A stretch of DNA of 64,000 nucleotides from UBA9676 sp963837105 (GTDB lineage: Bacteria; Actinomycetota; Actinomycetes; Streptosporangiales; Streptosporangiaceae): contig CAWIMG010000028.1 of the NCBI GenBank assembly GCA_963837105.1, positions 248,001-312,000 of the forward strand, given 5' to 3'. The notes under the pieces were generated by a model. The model made no database searches, was not told where the DNA came from, and was given only the letters and a program-made list of their open reading frames with translations. The translations under genes and the position numbers were made by a program. The stretch's first letter is position 1; each line of letters opens with the position of its first letter. This document shows, piece by piece, positions 1-8,275 of the stretch.

Positions 1-901
1 ATCCTGGTGATCGCCGTGCTGGCCCTGCTGGCGCCCGCGTTCGCCTCGCTGACCGGCCACGCCGCGGTGCAGCAGTACCCGAACACCGGGCTGTCCCCGG
101 CCGGCCTGCCAGTCGCGCCGGGCACGGCCGGGTTCTTGCTTGGCACCGACGAACTGGGGCGTGACCTGTTCGTCCGGATCCTGTACGGGGCCCGGATCTC
201 ACTGTTCGTCGGGCTGAGCACCACCTTCATGGCGACTGTGGCGGGTGTCGCGCTCGGCCTGATCAGTGGCTACTTCGGCGGCTGGGTGGATGGCGTGCTG
301 GCCAGGTGCATCGACGCGGTGCTCGCCTTCCCGTTCGTAGTGCTGGCGCTGGCGCTGGCGGCCCGGTTCGGGCCGAGCCTGACGATCGTGATCGGGGTCG
401 TCACGTTCTTCTCCTGGGCCGGGGTGTCCCGGATCGTCCGCGGCCAGACGCTGTCGCTGAAGGAGAAGGAATACATCGAGGCGGCCAGATCACTCGGGGC
501 CGGGCCGTGGCGGATCATGTTCGTCCACATCATGCCCAACCTGCTGGGCCCGGTGCTGGTGCTGGCGACGCTGCTCATCCCGAGCGCGATCGTGTTCGAG
601 GCCACCCTGTCCTACCTCGGGCTCGGCATCCAGCCGCCGGTCCCCAGCTGGGGCAACATCCTGAACGGGGCGCAGAGCTACTACCAGGTCGCCTGGTGGT
701 ACCTGGTGTTCCCGGCCGCGGCGCTGCTGATCACCACGCTGGCTTTCAACCTGCTCGGCGACGGGGTCAGGGACGCGCTCGACCCGCGCACCGAGCGGAT
801 CTTCGCGGGCCAGGCCGGCCGAGAAGAAGAAGAAGCGGCGCAAGAGCGCGGCCGCGGACGATACCGCGATGGCCGCCGCGGCCGGGGCGGCGGAGGGCTG
901 A
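1..901 (+). CDS. ABC transporter permease, DppC/OppC family (5' partial, frameshift near 3' end)
   Basis: Inner-membrane permease subunit of a dipeptide/oligopeptide/nickel-type ABC importer. The window opens inside the first membrane segment (ILVIAVLALLAPAF), so the start lies upstream. The GTDELGRDLFVRILYGARISL signature of DppC proteins follows, then several hydrophobic helices and the EAA loop contacting the ATPase (YIEAARSLGAGPWRIMFVHI), ending with NLLGDGVRDALDPR. Near 811-821 the high-GC3 frame switches: the tail continues as a Lys/Ala-rich stretch (AEKKKKRRKS) that stops with TGA at 899-901, 6 bases before the next ATG. Without the switch the frame would run on through the whole next gene, which is unlikely, so a one-base error or tail frameshift is inferred. 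Confidence 0.85.
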
Positions 902-907
902 GCCGCC

Positions 908-1876
908 ATGTTGACCGTCTTCTTCGTGATCCGGCGGATCTTCACCGGCCTCCTCGTGCTCTTGTTCGTCACCACCGTCTCGTTCCTGCTGTTCTTCCTC
1001 CGGCCGGCCGACATCGTGGCCAGGCTGATCGGGGGCCGGGCGGCGACCTCGCAGACCCTGGCGCTGATCAACAAGCGGCTCGGGCTGTCCGAGCCGATCA
1101 CCGTGCAGTACTGGCACTTCCTGGACGCACTGGTACTGCACTTCAACTTCGGCTACTCCTACTACAACGGCGAGAGCGTCAACACGGTGCTCTCGCAGGA
1201 CCTGCCCCGGACCGCGTCGCTGGTCTTCGGCGGCGTGATCCTGTGGCTGGTCGCTGGGCTCGGCGTGGGCATCCTGTCGGCCACCCGGGCCCGCAGCCTG
1301 TTCGACCGGGTCTCGACCGTCGGCGTGCTGGCCGGCATCTCGCTGCCGACCTTCGTGCTCGGCCTGCTGCTGCTCCGGTACGTGTTCCAGCCGCTGAACG
1401 AGCACGGCTACACCTGGATCGGGGTCAACTATGTGGGACTCAGCGCGGGTGTGATCCCCTGGATGGGGCACATGATCCTGCCCTGGATCACCCTGGCCAC
1501 GGTGCAGGCTGCCGTGTACACCCGGCTGTCCCGCGGTTCGCTGCTCGATACGATGGGTGAGGACTACATCCGGACCGCCCGCGCCAAGGGCCTGTCCGAG
1601 CGCCGGGTCATCTACAAACACGGCCTGCGGTCCGGGCTCACCCCGGTCATCTCCCAGCTCGGCGTGGACATCGGCGCGCTGCTCGGCGGCGTGATCGTGG
1701 TCGAGCAGGTGTTCAACATCGGCGGCCTGGGCCAGGATGCGGTGACCGCCATCTCGCAGGGCAACCAGCCGGTGATCCTGGCGTTCGTGGTGCTCGCCTC
1801 GGCCTTCGTGGTGCTGGCTAACCTGATCGTGGACGTCGTCTACGCCGTTCTCGACCCACGCGTGCGCATCGCCTAG
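908..1876 (+). CDS. ABC transporter permease, DppB/OppB family
   Basis: 322-residue partner permease of the preceding DppC-type subunit. It starts with the typical N-terminal helix (RRIFTGLLVLLFVTTVSFLLF), a large periplasmic loop with LGLSEPITVQYWHFL, and six predicted membrane segments. The EAA loop is YIRTARAKGLSERRVIYKHGLR-like, followed by the family ending ANLIVDVVYAVLDPRVR. Full family length. The gene order C before B is the reverse of the usual dppBC order. The ATPase and solute-binding genes are not in the window and presumably lie upstream. Substrate cannot be read from permeases alone. Confidence 0.9.
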   Translation: MLTVFFVIRRIFTGLLVLLFVTTVSFLLFFLRPADIVARLIGGRAATSQTLALINKRLGLSEPITVQYWHFLDALVLHFNFGYSYYNGESVNTVLSQDLPRTASLVFGGVILWLVAGLGVGILSATRARSLFDRVSTVGVLAGISLPTFVLGLLLLRYVFQPLNEHGYTWIGVNYVGLSAGVIPWMGHMILPWITLATVQAAVYTRLSRGSLLDTMGEDYIRTARAKGLSERRVIYKHGLRSGLTPVISQLGVDIGALLGGVIVVEQVFNIGGLGQDAVTAISQGNQPVILAFVVLASAFVVLANLIVDVVYAVLDPRVRIA

Positions 1877-1941
1877 TCTCGCAGGCAAGGGAACATCCGG
1901 CGGACCGGCCGCTGCGGCTCACGCCGGGAAGGGAGGCCACC

Positions 1942-2397
1942 GTGTTCACATATAGCCAGATCGCCTGGCTGCCACTGACCGGTGGGCTGGCCCTGATCGG
2001 GCTGATCGCGGCCTGGTTCGCCTGGCGCCGCCGGGGTGCCGCCGCCGGGCTGCGGCTGGCCGCCTGGTCGCTGCTGCCGATCGCGGCCTATCTCACTGGG
2101 GTGATCGAGCTGCTGTGGCGGTTCGGCACCGCGATCGCGAGCTTCGCCACTTCGTTCGTGTTCTCGCCCAAGGTCTGGGCGGGAATCATCGTGGCCATCG
2201 TGGCGGTGATCCTGTTCGTGGTCGCCGGCCGGCTGCGTGGCCGGGCCCGGAAACAGCCGGGCAAGCCCGGGCAGCGGGCCGCGGGCGCGGCCACGCCGGG
2301 CAAGGCGCTCGGCACGGCCACGCCGAAGGCGGCCAGCCTGGACGACGACGAGTTCGGGGATGTCGCGGACATTCTGCGCAAGCATGGGATCCGCTAG
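1942..2397 (+). CDS. Small two- to three-helix membrane protein, unknown function
   Basis: 151 residues starting at GTG 1942 behind GGGAAGGGAGG. Three hydrophobic segments are visible: LPLTGGLALIGLIAAWFAW (residues about 10-29), AAWSLLPIAAYLTGVIELL (43-60) and VWAGIIVAIVAVILFVVAG (80-98). A basic, Ala/Pro-rich cytoplasmic tail follows and ends in an acidic stretch (DDDEFGDVADILRKHGIR). I do not recognise a named family. It sits 23 bases ahead of the HhH-GPD gene on the same strand, so the two may be co-transcribed. Confidence 0.75.
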   Translation: MFTYSQIAWLPLTGGLALIGLIAAWFAWRRRGAAAGLRLAAWSLLPIAAYLTGVIELLWRFGTAIASFATSFVFSPKVWAGIIVAIVAVILFVVAGRLRGRARKQPGKPGQRAAGAATPGKALGTATPKAASLDDDEFGDVADILRKHGIR

Positions 2398-2420
2398 GGT
2401 CAGCCGCCGGAGGAGGTGCC

Positions 2421-2993
2421 ATGACGCTGTCCCTGCCGATCCCGGCTGACGCCAACGACCTGCTGTCCCGCAGCCCGCTGGCGCTGCTGATCGGCATGCT
2501 GCTGGACCAGCAGGTGACGATTGAGAAGGCGTTCACCTCCCCACGTGACCTGGTCCACCGCCTGGGGCACGAGCCCACGGCCGCCGAACTGGCCGCGTTC
2601 GGCCCGGACGCCCTGGCCGCGATCTTCAGTGAGCGCCCCGCGCTGCACCGCTACCCGAGGTCGATGGCCGGCCGGGTCCAGCAGCTGAGCCAGTACCTGG
2701 TGGACCACTACCAGGGCGAGGCGGCCAACCTCTGGCAGGGCGCGGCGTCTGGGGCCGAGCTGCTGGCCCGGATCTCGCGCCTGCCCGGCTTCGGCCCCGA
2801 CAAGTCCCGCATCTTCCTGGCCCTGCTCGGCAAGCAGTACGGCGTGCAGCCGCCCGGCTGGCGGGAGGCGGCCGGCCACTTCGGCGAAGCCGGCTCGCAC
2901 TGCTCGGTCGCCGACATCACCGACGAGGCGTCGCTGGCCGAGGTCCGCGCCTACAAGCAGGGCCTGAAGGCCGCCGCCCGGGCCGGGACGTAA
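2421..2993 (+). CDS. HhH-GPD-family base-excision DNA repair protein
   Basis: 190 residues from ATG 2421, placed behind GGAGGAGGTGCC. The sequence matches the actinobacterial uncharacterised HhH-GPD group (TIGR03252-like). It opens with LPIPADANDLLSRSPLALLIGMLLDQQ, and carries the helix-hairpin-helix LPGFGPDKSRIFLALLGKQ around residues 120-140. It ends with a short basic tail. Family members are about 190 residues, so it is complete. The group is related to endonuclease III/AlkA-type glycosylases, but the substrate base is not established. Confidence 0.85.
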   Translation: MTLSLPIPADANDLLSRSPLALLIGMLLDQQVTIEKAFTSPRDLVHRLGHEPTAAELAAFGPDALAAIFSERPALHRYPRSMAGRVQQLSQYLVDHYQGEAANLWQGAASGAELLARISRLPGFGPDKSRIFLALLGKQYGVQPPGWREAAGHFGEAGSHCSVADITDEASLAEVRAYKQGLKAAARAGT

Positions 2994-3027
2994 CCGCCGG
3001 GCCTGCCCGGCCTGCCCCGGACCGCAA

Positions 3028-3087
3028 GTTACCGCTCCGGTGCGCCGGGGGTTACCGCTCCGGCGCGCGGGCCGGTTACCGCTCCGG
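3028..3087 (+). repeat. Three spaced copies of GTTACCGCTCCGG
   Basis: Three identical 13-base units occur at 3028-3040, 3051-3063 and 3075-3087, spaced 23 and 24 bases apart. They lie between the HhH-GPD gene and the small membrane protein at 3160. The near-equal spacing, about two helix turns, would suit multiple operator sites on one DNA face, but no binding protein is known to me. Confidence 0.7.
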
Positions 3088-3159
3088 GACGCAGATGTGG
3101 TGAAGTGAAGTGGGCCAGGAGCGGCCACCCGGATCGGCTCCGGCCCGGAGGAGGGTTCA

Positions 3160-3354
3160 GTGTCGGGTCGCATGAAGTTCGCCATCGCCGGCCTCACGGT
3201 CATTGGCTTGATCCTGTTGTTCGTCAACCCGTGGCTGGGGCTGATCGTGATCGCCGCGGCGATCGCCATCCCGGTGGGTGCCTACCTGATGCTCGACCCC
3301 TCCCAGCGGCGCCGGGTACGGGAGGTCCGGCGGCGCAAGCAGCTCGGCCCCTGA
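3160..3354 (+). CDS. Small two-helix membrane protein
   Basis: 64 residues from GTG 3160, preceded by GGAGGAGG. It has two adjacent hydrophobic segments (FAIAGLTVIGLILLFV and WLGLIVIAAAIAIPVGAYLM) and then a strongly basic tail (RRRVREVRRRKQ), giving an inside-positive C-terminus. Such small membrane proteins are widespread in actinobacteria without an assigned role. It lies downstream of the triple 13-base repeat and 26 bases upstream of the VOC gene. Confidence 0.7.
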   Translation: MSGRMKFAIAGLTVIGLILLFVNPWLGLIVIAAAIAIPVGAYLMLDPSQRRRVREVRRRKQLGP

Positions 3355-3380
3355 CCGGATCGCGACACCAGGAGGATGCC

Positions 3381-3887
3381 ATGGCGGCTGTGCGCCGGCT
3401 GAATCATGCCGTGCTGTATGTGCACGACCTGGCCGCGGCGGTGGACTTCTACACCGCGGCGCTCGGGTTCGAGATCCGTGCCGAGATTGACGGGCAGGCC
3501 GCGTTCCTGCGCGCGCCCGGCTCCGCCAATGACCATGACCTGGGCCTGTTCGCTATCGGCGGGGAGGCCATCCCGGCCACCGCCGCTCCCCGCACCGGGC
3601 TGTACCACCTGGCCTGGGAGGTGGGCACGCTGGCCGAGCTGGACCAGATCCGCCAGGGCCTGGCGGCGCGCGGCGCGCTGGTCGGCGCCAGCGACCACCG
3701 GGTATCCAAGTCGCTGTACGCCAAGGATCCGAGCGGGATCGAGTTCGAGGTCATGTGGCGGGTCCCGGCCGAGGACTGGGAGCGCGAGCTGGCCAGCGGG
3801 CCGATGATCGGCCAACTGGATCTGCCCGCCGCGATGACCAGGTGGGGTGACCGGGCAACCGGCGCTGCGGCCGGCTCGGTGACCTGA
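3381..3887 (+). CDS. VOC-superfamily (glyoxalase/dioxygenase-type) protein
   Basis: 168 residues from ATG 3381 behind AGGAGG. It contains one pair of beta-alpha-beta-beta-beta modules. Candidate metal ligands are His in LNHAVLY (module 1), His in LYHLAWEV (module 2) and Glu in IEFEVMW, the H/H/E pattern seen in extradiol-dioxygenase-like and glyoxalase-like enzymes. DPSGIEFEV is the classic end of the second module. The length fits catechol-2,3-dioxygenase-like proteins, but the substrate cannot be predicted. It converges with the acetyltransferase gene across a hairpin terminator. Confidence 0.85.
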   Translation: MAAVRRLNHAVLYVHDLAAAVDFYTAALGFEIRAEIDGQAAFLRAPGSANDHDLGLFAIGGEAIPATAAPRTGLYHLAWEVGTLAELDQIRQGLAARGALVGASDHRVSKSLYAKDPSGIEFEVMWRVPAEDWERELASGPMIGQLDLPAAMTRWGDRATGAAAGSVT

Positions 3888-3931
3888 CTGGCGCCAGCTG
3901 CCACGGCCGCAGCCCTGGTTCATAGCGGCAT

Positions 3932-3951
3932 CCCGCCTGCTGGCAGGCGGG
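3932..3951. terminator. Bidirectional hairpin terminator
   Basis: Perfect 8-base arms CCCGCCTG and CAGGCGGG around the loop CTGG, sited in the 72-base gap between two convergent genes (ends at 3887 on the plus strand and 3960 on the minus strand). No U-tract follows, as is common in actinobacteria. Confidence 0.6.
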
Positions 3952-3959
3952 CTGGCGAG

Positions 3960-4748
3960 CTATCGGGCTGGCGGCGCCCAGATATAAGGGGTGGTGACGG
4001 CAACCGGCTGGAAGCCCAGCCGCCGAAGAATCCGCTGGCTGGCAGGCAGCGCGTCGACGTGAAGATAGCGGTAGCCGCGGGCAGCGGCCAGGCCCACCCG
4101 GTACCCGACCAGGGCGCGGAAGATCCCCCGGCCGCGCCAGGCCGGAATGGTCCCCCCGCCCCACAGCCCGGCGAAATCGGTTCCCGGGGCGAACTCCATC
4201 CGGGCAGCGCCGACCGGTTCATCGCCTGCCATGGCGACAACCATCTGGACCAGCTCAGGCGCTGTCCTGAGCTGGCCGGCCAGCCGCTCGCCGAGCTCAG
4301 CAGACGGGTGATCGGCGAATGCCAGGTGATGCACTGCCATCATCGCCTCGATGCCGGCATCGTCGCCGACCAGCTCCAGCCGCACGCCGTCTGGCAGCCT
4401 GACCTTGGATTCGATGGCTGAGGTCTCGGCTACCAGCATCAGTTCCTGGTCATCGGCCACGAAGCCGGCCGCTTGCAGCCGCTGGGCCAGATCGGCAGGC
4501 CGGTCGTAGTCGTAGAGCTTCCACTCGACGGGCGTACCGCGAACCGCGAAGTACCGTACCTGCGCCGTGATCACGGCATCGGCGGAGTCGCCGGTGAGTT
4601 CGGACCAGGTGATGCATGACGTCTGCGTTCCCGGCGCAAGCCAGCGCAGCACCCCAGGGCTGGCCTCGACCATCGCGCCCGGCTCGTCTGCCCGGGGCCT
4701 TCGCCGGATCTGGGCATCGAAGGCCGCCCGCACGACGTGAGTGTCCAC
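3960..4748 (-). CDS. GNAT-family N-acetyltransferase
   Basis: 262 residues reading leftwards from GTG 4748. The N-terminal half (SELTGDSADAVITAQVRYF, GTPVEWKLYDYD) resembles the extended N-terminal region of two-domain GNAT proteins. The C-terminal half holds the acetyl-CoA site: GTIPAWRGRGIFRALVGYR is motif A with the R-G-x-G loop, followed by YRYLHVDALPASQRILRRLGFQPV, the usual motif B ending. The substrate is unknown. It converges with the VOC gene. Confidence 0.85.
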   Translation of the reverse strand: MDTHVVRAAFDAQIRRRPRADEPGAMVEASPGVLRWLAPGTQTSCITWSELTGDSADAVITAQVRYFAVRGTPVEWKLYDYDRPADLAQRLQAAGFVADDQELMLVAETSAIESKVRLPDGVRLELVGDDAGIEAMMAVHHLAFADHPSAELGERLAGQLRTAPELVQMVVAMAGDEPVGAARMEFAPGTDFAGLWGGGTIPAWRGRGIFRALVGYRVGLAAARGYRYLHVDALPASQRILRRLGFQPVAVTTPYIWAPPAR

Positions 4749-4841
4749 CAGCGCACCTCACCACGGCCGCGCCGGCTGGCGCAATTCAGATGCCTGCCCT
4801 CGTGCTGATCCGCTACCAGGCCTGGACCAAACGCCGGCCTA

Positions 4842-5114
4842 TCAAACCCGGGAGCGGGCCGCCTGCCGCGCCCGCACCCGCTTTGCCGCCGCCCGCAAGG
4901 CCAGCAGCCGGGCGATTTCCGTGCCCACCCCGACCATCACCGCCCAGGCCATCGCCTCGCCCATGCCCACGTGCAGGTCTTCAGCGTTGGTCGGCGGCTC
5001 CCGCCCGGTGACTTGCTTCCAGCCGAAGGCCAGCACCCAGCGGATGCCGTAAACCGCCCCCAGGTCGGCGAATAGCTCCAGCAGCTTGCCGCTGCCACCG
5101 CCCTTGTCCGCCAT
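4842..5114 (-). CDS. DUF4235-like membrane-associated protein
   Basis: 90 residues from ATG 5114, with GGGAGG nine bases upstream. This start is preferred to an in-frame start further upstream that lacks a ribosome site. The core (YGIRWVLAFGWKQVTGREPPTNAEDLHVGMGEAMAWAVMVG) resembles the actinobacterial DUF4235 pattern of a helix, W-x(2)-TG-x-EPP, a polar linker and a second helix. It ends in a basic tail. The function of DUF4235 is unknown, and the family assignment is by eye. Confidence 0.7.
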   Translation of the reverse strand: MADKGGGSGKLLELFADLGAVYGIRWVLAFGWKQVTGREPPTNAEDLHVGMGEAMAWAVMVGVGTEIARLLALRAAAKRVRARQAARSRV

Positions 5115-5157
5115 GCCACACTCCTCCCTGCGCCCCGGCCGCCGGCCAGACGGCTGA

Positions 5158-5670
5158 TCATCCCACGGCGGCGTCGCCGGTGCGGGCACCGGGCCGCGCC
5201 CGGTCGATCGCGGCTACCAGCCGGGCCGGGTACCGGGTTGCCAGCAGCCAGTAGGGCGTGCCCTGGGCCGGGTCGGTGACCTCGATGTAGACCGCCTCCC
5301 GCAGGTACGGCCGGATCAGGATGAACGCGGCCGGATCGGCGTGCGGGCCGCGCAGCGCCCGGGTCTGCTGCCGGTCCAGCGCGGTCACCTCGCCCGCCGC
5401 GGACAGCGGCAGCGACGCCTTGCCCGCGCTCAGCTCACCACCGGCAATCTCCACCCGCGGCCGGCTCCAGTTCAGCATCCCCGCCGCGAACACGCCGATG
5501 ATGACGACATACACCGAGCTGCCGATCAGCACGCCATAGCTGGCCAGTGCGGTGCCGGCGATCAGGATCTCCACCCCGGCCGCCAGCTCGGCGCTGAGCA
5601 GCACCGTCACCAGCAGGCCGAGCAGCAGCCACGACACGGGTACCCAGAGCCGCTCGTGGTAGACACGCAT
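5158..5670 (-). CDS. DUF3093 membrane protein
   Basis: 170 residues. It starts YHERLWVPVSWLLLGLLVTVLL, the hallmark opening of DUF3093, followed by a second membrane pair (VYVVIIGVFAAGMLNW) and the conserved soluble part with NWSRPRVEIAGGELSAG and HADPAAFILIRPYLREAVYIEV, where the R-P-Y-L/W motif is typical. It is transcribed away from the AI-2E transporter and lies near dut and DUF3710, the same neighbourhood as around mycobacterial Rv2696c-Rv2698. The function is unknown. Confidence 0.88.
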   Translation of the reverse strand: MRVYHERLWVPVSWLLLGLLVTVLLSAELAAGVEILIAGTALASYGVLIGSSVYVVIIGVFAAGMLNWSRPRVEIAGGELSAGKASLPLSAAGEVTALDRQQTRALRGPHADPAAFILIRPYLREAVYIEVTDPAQGTPYWLLATRYPARLVAAIDRARPGARTGDAAVG

Positions 5671-5702
5671 GAGCCCACCGTAGTTGGTTACATGGGAGTG
5701 TG

Positions 5703-7001
5703 ATGCGGCGACTCCGATGGCGCAGTCAGCCGGGCGGCGGCGAGCCGGACCCGGGCACCCTGGACGGCGGCCCGCTGCTGGCCGACCGTGACGGCACCGG
5801 CTGGGCCGAGCCGCCCGGACCGGCCCAGGTGCCGGGCTGGCTGCAGCTGGCCGGGGGCTGGGCCTGGCGGCTGCTGATCCTCGGGCTCGTCATCTACCTG
5901 GCCTTCCGGGTGGCCAGCGCGCTGCGGCTGGTGGTGCTGCCGTCGGTGGCCGCGCTGCTGCTCACCGCCCTGCTGCGGCCGCTCACCCGCCGCCTGCGCC
6001 GGGCGGGGCTGCCGGCCCTGGCCGCCACCTGGTGCACGGTGCTGGTGGTGGTGGCGGTGCTGGCCGGGGTGGGCGTCCTGGCCGCGACCCAGACCTCGGC
6101 CGACTACCAGGCGCTGGTCCGGGAGGTGGGCAGCAGCGCGCATGACCTGGAGAGATCGCTGTCCGGCCCGCCGTTCCACCTCCGCCAGGCCAGCCTCCAG
6201 CAACTGGCCAACCGGCTGCTCACCTACCTCAAGCACCACCAGGCGGCGGTGGCTGGCACCGTGCTCAGCGGCGGCCGGATCTTCCTGGAATTCCTGGCCG
6301 GGACGGTTCTCACCATCTTCGTCACGTTCTTCCTGCTCAAGGACGGCGACCGGATCTGGGCGTGGCTGACCGGGTTCCTCGCCCCGGAGGGGCGGCGGCG
6401 TGCCCGCGGGGCCGGCGCGGCGGCCTGGCAGGCGCTCACCTACTACGTCCGGGGCACCATCGCGGTGGCCGCCATCCACGCGGTCGTGATCGGCCTCACC
6501 CTCTGGATCCTGGGTGTGCCGCTGCTGGCGCCACTGGTCATCCTGGTCTTCCTGGCCGCGTTCGTGCCGCTGGTCGGGATCCTGGTGGTGGGCGCACTGG
6601 CGGTCGTGGTCACCCTGGGCACCCGGGGCTGGCTCGCCGCGCTGATCCTGGTGGCCGTCTTCATCCTGGAAAACCAGCTGGAAAGCCATCTGCTGCAGCC
6701 GCTGGTGGTGGGCCGCATGGTCCGCCTGCACCCGCTGGCGATCATCATGGTGCTGGCGGTGGGCGCCGCCATCGCCGGGATCGCCGGCGCGGTGGTCGCG
6801 GTGCCGATCACCGCGGCCATGGTCCGGGCGGGACCGTATCTGCGCGGGCGGGCCGGGCCGGCGGCATCTGGTCCCGGGCCACCTGATCCCGGGCCGCCGG
6901 GGCCCGCAGCATCCGGGTCCGTCGCATCCGGGCCCGCGGCATCGCCGCCCGTGCTGCCCGGGCCGCCCGATCAGGCCGGGCCGGCCGCCGGGCAGCGGTA
7001 G
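5703..7001 (+). CDS. AI-2E family transporter / permease
   Basis: About 432 residues, start ATG 5703 (GTG 5700 is also in frame) with GGGAG just upstream. It has the AI-2E/YdiK architecture: two N-terminal helices, a soluble segment (about residues 120-190), FVTFFLLKDGDRIW, then YYVRGTIAVAAIHAVVIGLTLW, VPLLAPLVILVFLAAFVPLVG and ENQLESHLLQPLVVGRMVRLHPL, the most conserved family block. The C-terminus is a low-complexity Pro/Gly/Ala tail. The family includes autoinducer-2 exporters and Na+/H+ antiporters, so the substrate is open. It ends 11 bases before dut. Confidence 0.88.
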   Translation: MRRLRWRSQPGGGEPDPGTLDGGPLLADRDGTGWAEPPGPAQVPGWLQLAGGWAWRLLILGLVIYLAFRVASALRLVVLPSVAALLLTALLRPLTRRLRRAGLPALAATWCTVLVVVAVLAGVGVLAATQTSADYQALVREVGSSAHDLERSLSGPPFHLRQASLQQLANRLLTYLKHHQAAVAGTVLSGGRIFLEFLAGTVLTIFVTFFLLKDGDRIWAWLTGFLAPEGRRRARGAGAAAWQALTYYVRGTIAVAAIHAVVIGLTLWILGVPLLAPLVILVFLAAFVPLVGILVVGALAVVVTLGTRGWLAALILVAVFILENQLESHLLQPLVVGRMVRLHPLAIIMVLAVGAAIAGIAGAVVAVPITAAMVRAGPYLRGRAGPAASGPGPPDPGPPGPAASGSVASGPAASPPVLPGPPDQAGPAAGQR

Positions 7002-7012
7002 GGTTCAGCACC

Positions 7013-7468
7013 GTGAACCAGAACGTCCCGGTGCTCATCAAGCGGCTCGACCCGGGCCTGCCGCTGCCGGCGGTCGCCCACCCCGGCGACGCTGGCCTCG
7101 ACCTGTTCGCCGCCACCGCGGTGACACTGGCGCCGGGGGAGCGGGCCGTGGTGCCCACCGGGGTCGCCATCGCGCTGCCCGATGGCTATGCCGCGTTCAT
7201 CCACCCCCGGTCCGGGCTGGCCGCCCGGCACGGCGTCACCCTGGTGAACGCGCCAGGCACGGTGGATGCGGGGTACCGTGGCGAGATCAGGGTCACCCTG
7301 CTCAACACCGACGCCCAGGCCGCGGTCAGCTTCCAGCGCGGGGACCGGATCGCCCAGCTGGTCATCCAGCGGGTTGCCCGGGCCGTGCTGCACGAGGTGG
7401 AGTCGCTGCCGGGCTCAGCGCGCGGGGAGGGTGGCTTCGGCTCGACCGGCGGGCATGCCGCCGGCTGA
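7013..7468 (+). CDS. dut: dUTP diphosphatase
   Basis: 151-residue trimeric dUTPase that hydrolyses dUTP to dUMP and pyrophosphate. All five family motifs are present: PGDAGLDL (1), HPRSGLAAR (2), GTVDAGYRGEI (3, uracil-binding hairpin with catalytic Asp), RGDRIAQLVI (4) and RGEGGFGSTG (5, the glycine-rich P-loop-like tail). Start GTG 7013. A TAGGGT box ends 8 bases before it and no strong ribosome site is visible, so a short-leader or leaderless transcript is possible. It is followed by DUF3710, the usual actinobacterial partner. Confidence 0.96.
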   Translation: MNQNVPVLIKRLDPGLPLPAVAHPGDAGLDLFAATAVTLAPGERAVVPTGVAIALPDGYAAFIHPRSGLAARHGVTLVNAPGTVDAGYRGEIRVTLLNTDAQAAVSFQRGDRIAQLVIQRVARAVLHEVESLPGSARGEGGFGSTGGHAAG

Positions 7469-7500
7469 CCTCAGGCAATGCCAGACAGGAGACCAGGGAC

Positions 7501-8238
7501 GTGTTCCGCCGCCGCCGCGCCGACGCAGGCCAGCCAGCGGAGGCGCGCCCGGACCGGGCGCCCGGGGACGAGGCACCGGGCCAGGGCGAGCCGGGCCAGG
7601 GCGAGTTGCCCGCGGCCGGCCCCTGGGACGTCGGCGACGACGCACCGGAGCAGGAACGGATCGACTTTGGCAGCCTGCGGGTGCCCACCAGCGAGGAGTT
7701 CGAGGTCCAGATCAGCGTGGTGGACACCGTGCCCGCCTGGATCACGGTGGTGAGCGGGGAGAGCAGCCTGCAGCTGCAGGCCTTCGCCGCGGCCAAGAGC
7801 GGCGGCCTGTGGGACGAGGTCCGGGCCGAGATCGCCGCCGAGATCACCCGCAACGGGGGCGAGAGCAGCGAGGCAGAGGGGCCGTTCGGCACCGAACTGC
7901 GGGCGCGGATCATCCCCGCCGAGCCAGTCCAGGGCGGCCCTGGCGGCGAGCGGCAGCCGGTCCGGTTCCTGGGCGTGGACGGGCCGCGCTGGTTCCTGCG
8001 CGGCCTGATCACCGGCCCCGCCGCTGACCAGGCGGAGCTGGCCGGCCCGCTGGAACGGGTGTTCGGCGGCGTGGTGGTCGTCCGCGGCGATCACCCGGTG
8101 CCACCGCGCGACATGCTGGAGATCCGGCTGCCCGACCAGATCGTGGCGGCGCTGGCGGGGGAGCAGGCCGAGCCGGAGGAAGGCCGGTGGCCGCTGAACC
8201 CGTTCGAGCGCGGCCCGGAGATCACCGAGACGCGCTGA
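7501..8238 (+). CDS. DUF3710 domain protein
   Basis: 245 residues. After a disordered Ala/Pro/Glu-rich N-terminus (about 1-50) comes the conserved core: ERIDFGSLRVP, SLQLQAFAAAKSGGLWDEVR, FLGVDGPRWFLRGLITG and FGGVVVVRGDHPVPPRDMLEIRLP. These match DUF3710, a family almost confined to actinobacteria and nearly always placed beside dut. The function is unknown. It ends at a strong GC hairpin shared with the convergent Trk genes. Confidence 0.92.
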   Translation: MFRRRRADAGQPAEARPDRAPGDEAPGQGEPGQGELPAAGPWDVGDDAPEQERIDFGSLRVPTSEEFEVQISVVDTVPAWITVVSGESSLQLQAFAAAKSGGLWDEVRAEIAAEITRNGGESSEAEGPFGTELRARIIPAEPVQGGPGGERQPVRFLGVDGPRWFLRGLITGPAADQAELAGPLERVFGGVVVVRGDHPVPPRDMLEIRLPDQIVAALAGEQAEPEEGRWPLNPFERGPEITETR

Positions 8239-8246
8239 CCGGCCGG

Positions 8247-8268
8247 GCCGGGGCGGGCCGGCCCCGGC
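8247..8268. terminator. Bidirectional hairpin terminator
   Basis: Perfect 8-base arms GCCGGGGC and GCCCCGGC with a 6-base loop in the 37-base gap between convergent DUF3710 and trkA-type genes. Confidence 0.65.
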
Positions 8269-8275
8269 GGGCGGG

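Noticed and set aside
767..1888. 373-codon minus-strand open frame opposite the DppB permease
   Set aside because: Antisense shadow with no recognisable features; the plus strand has strong family matches.
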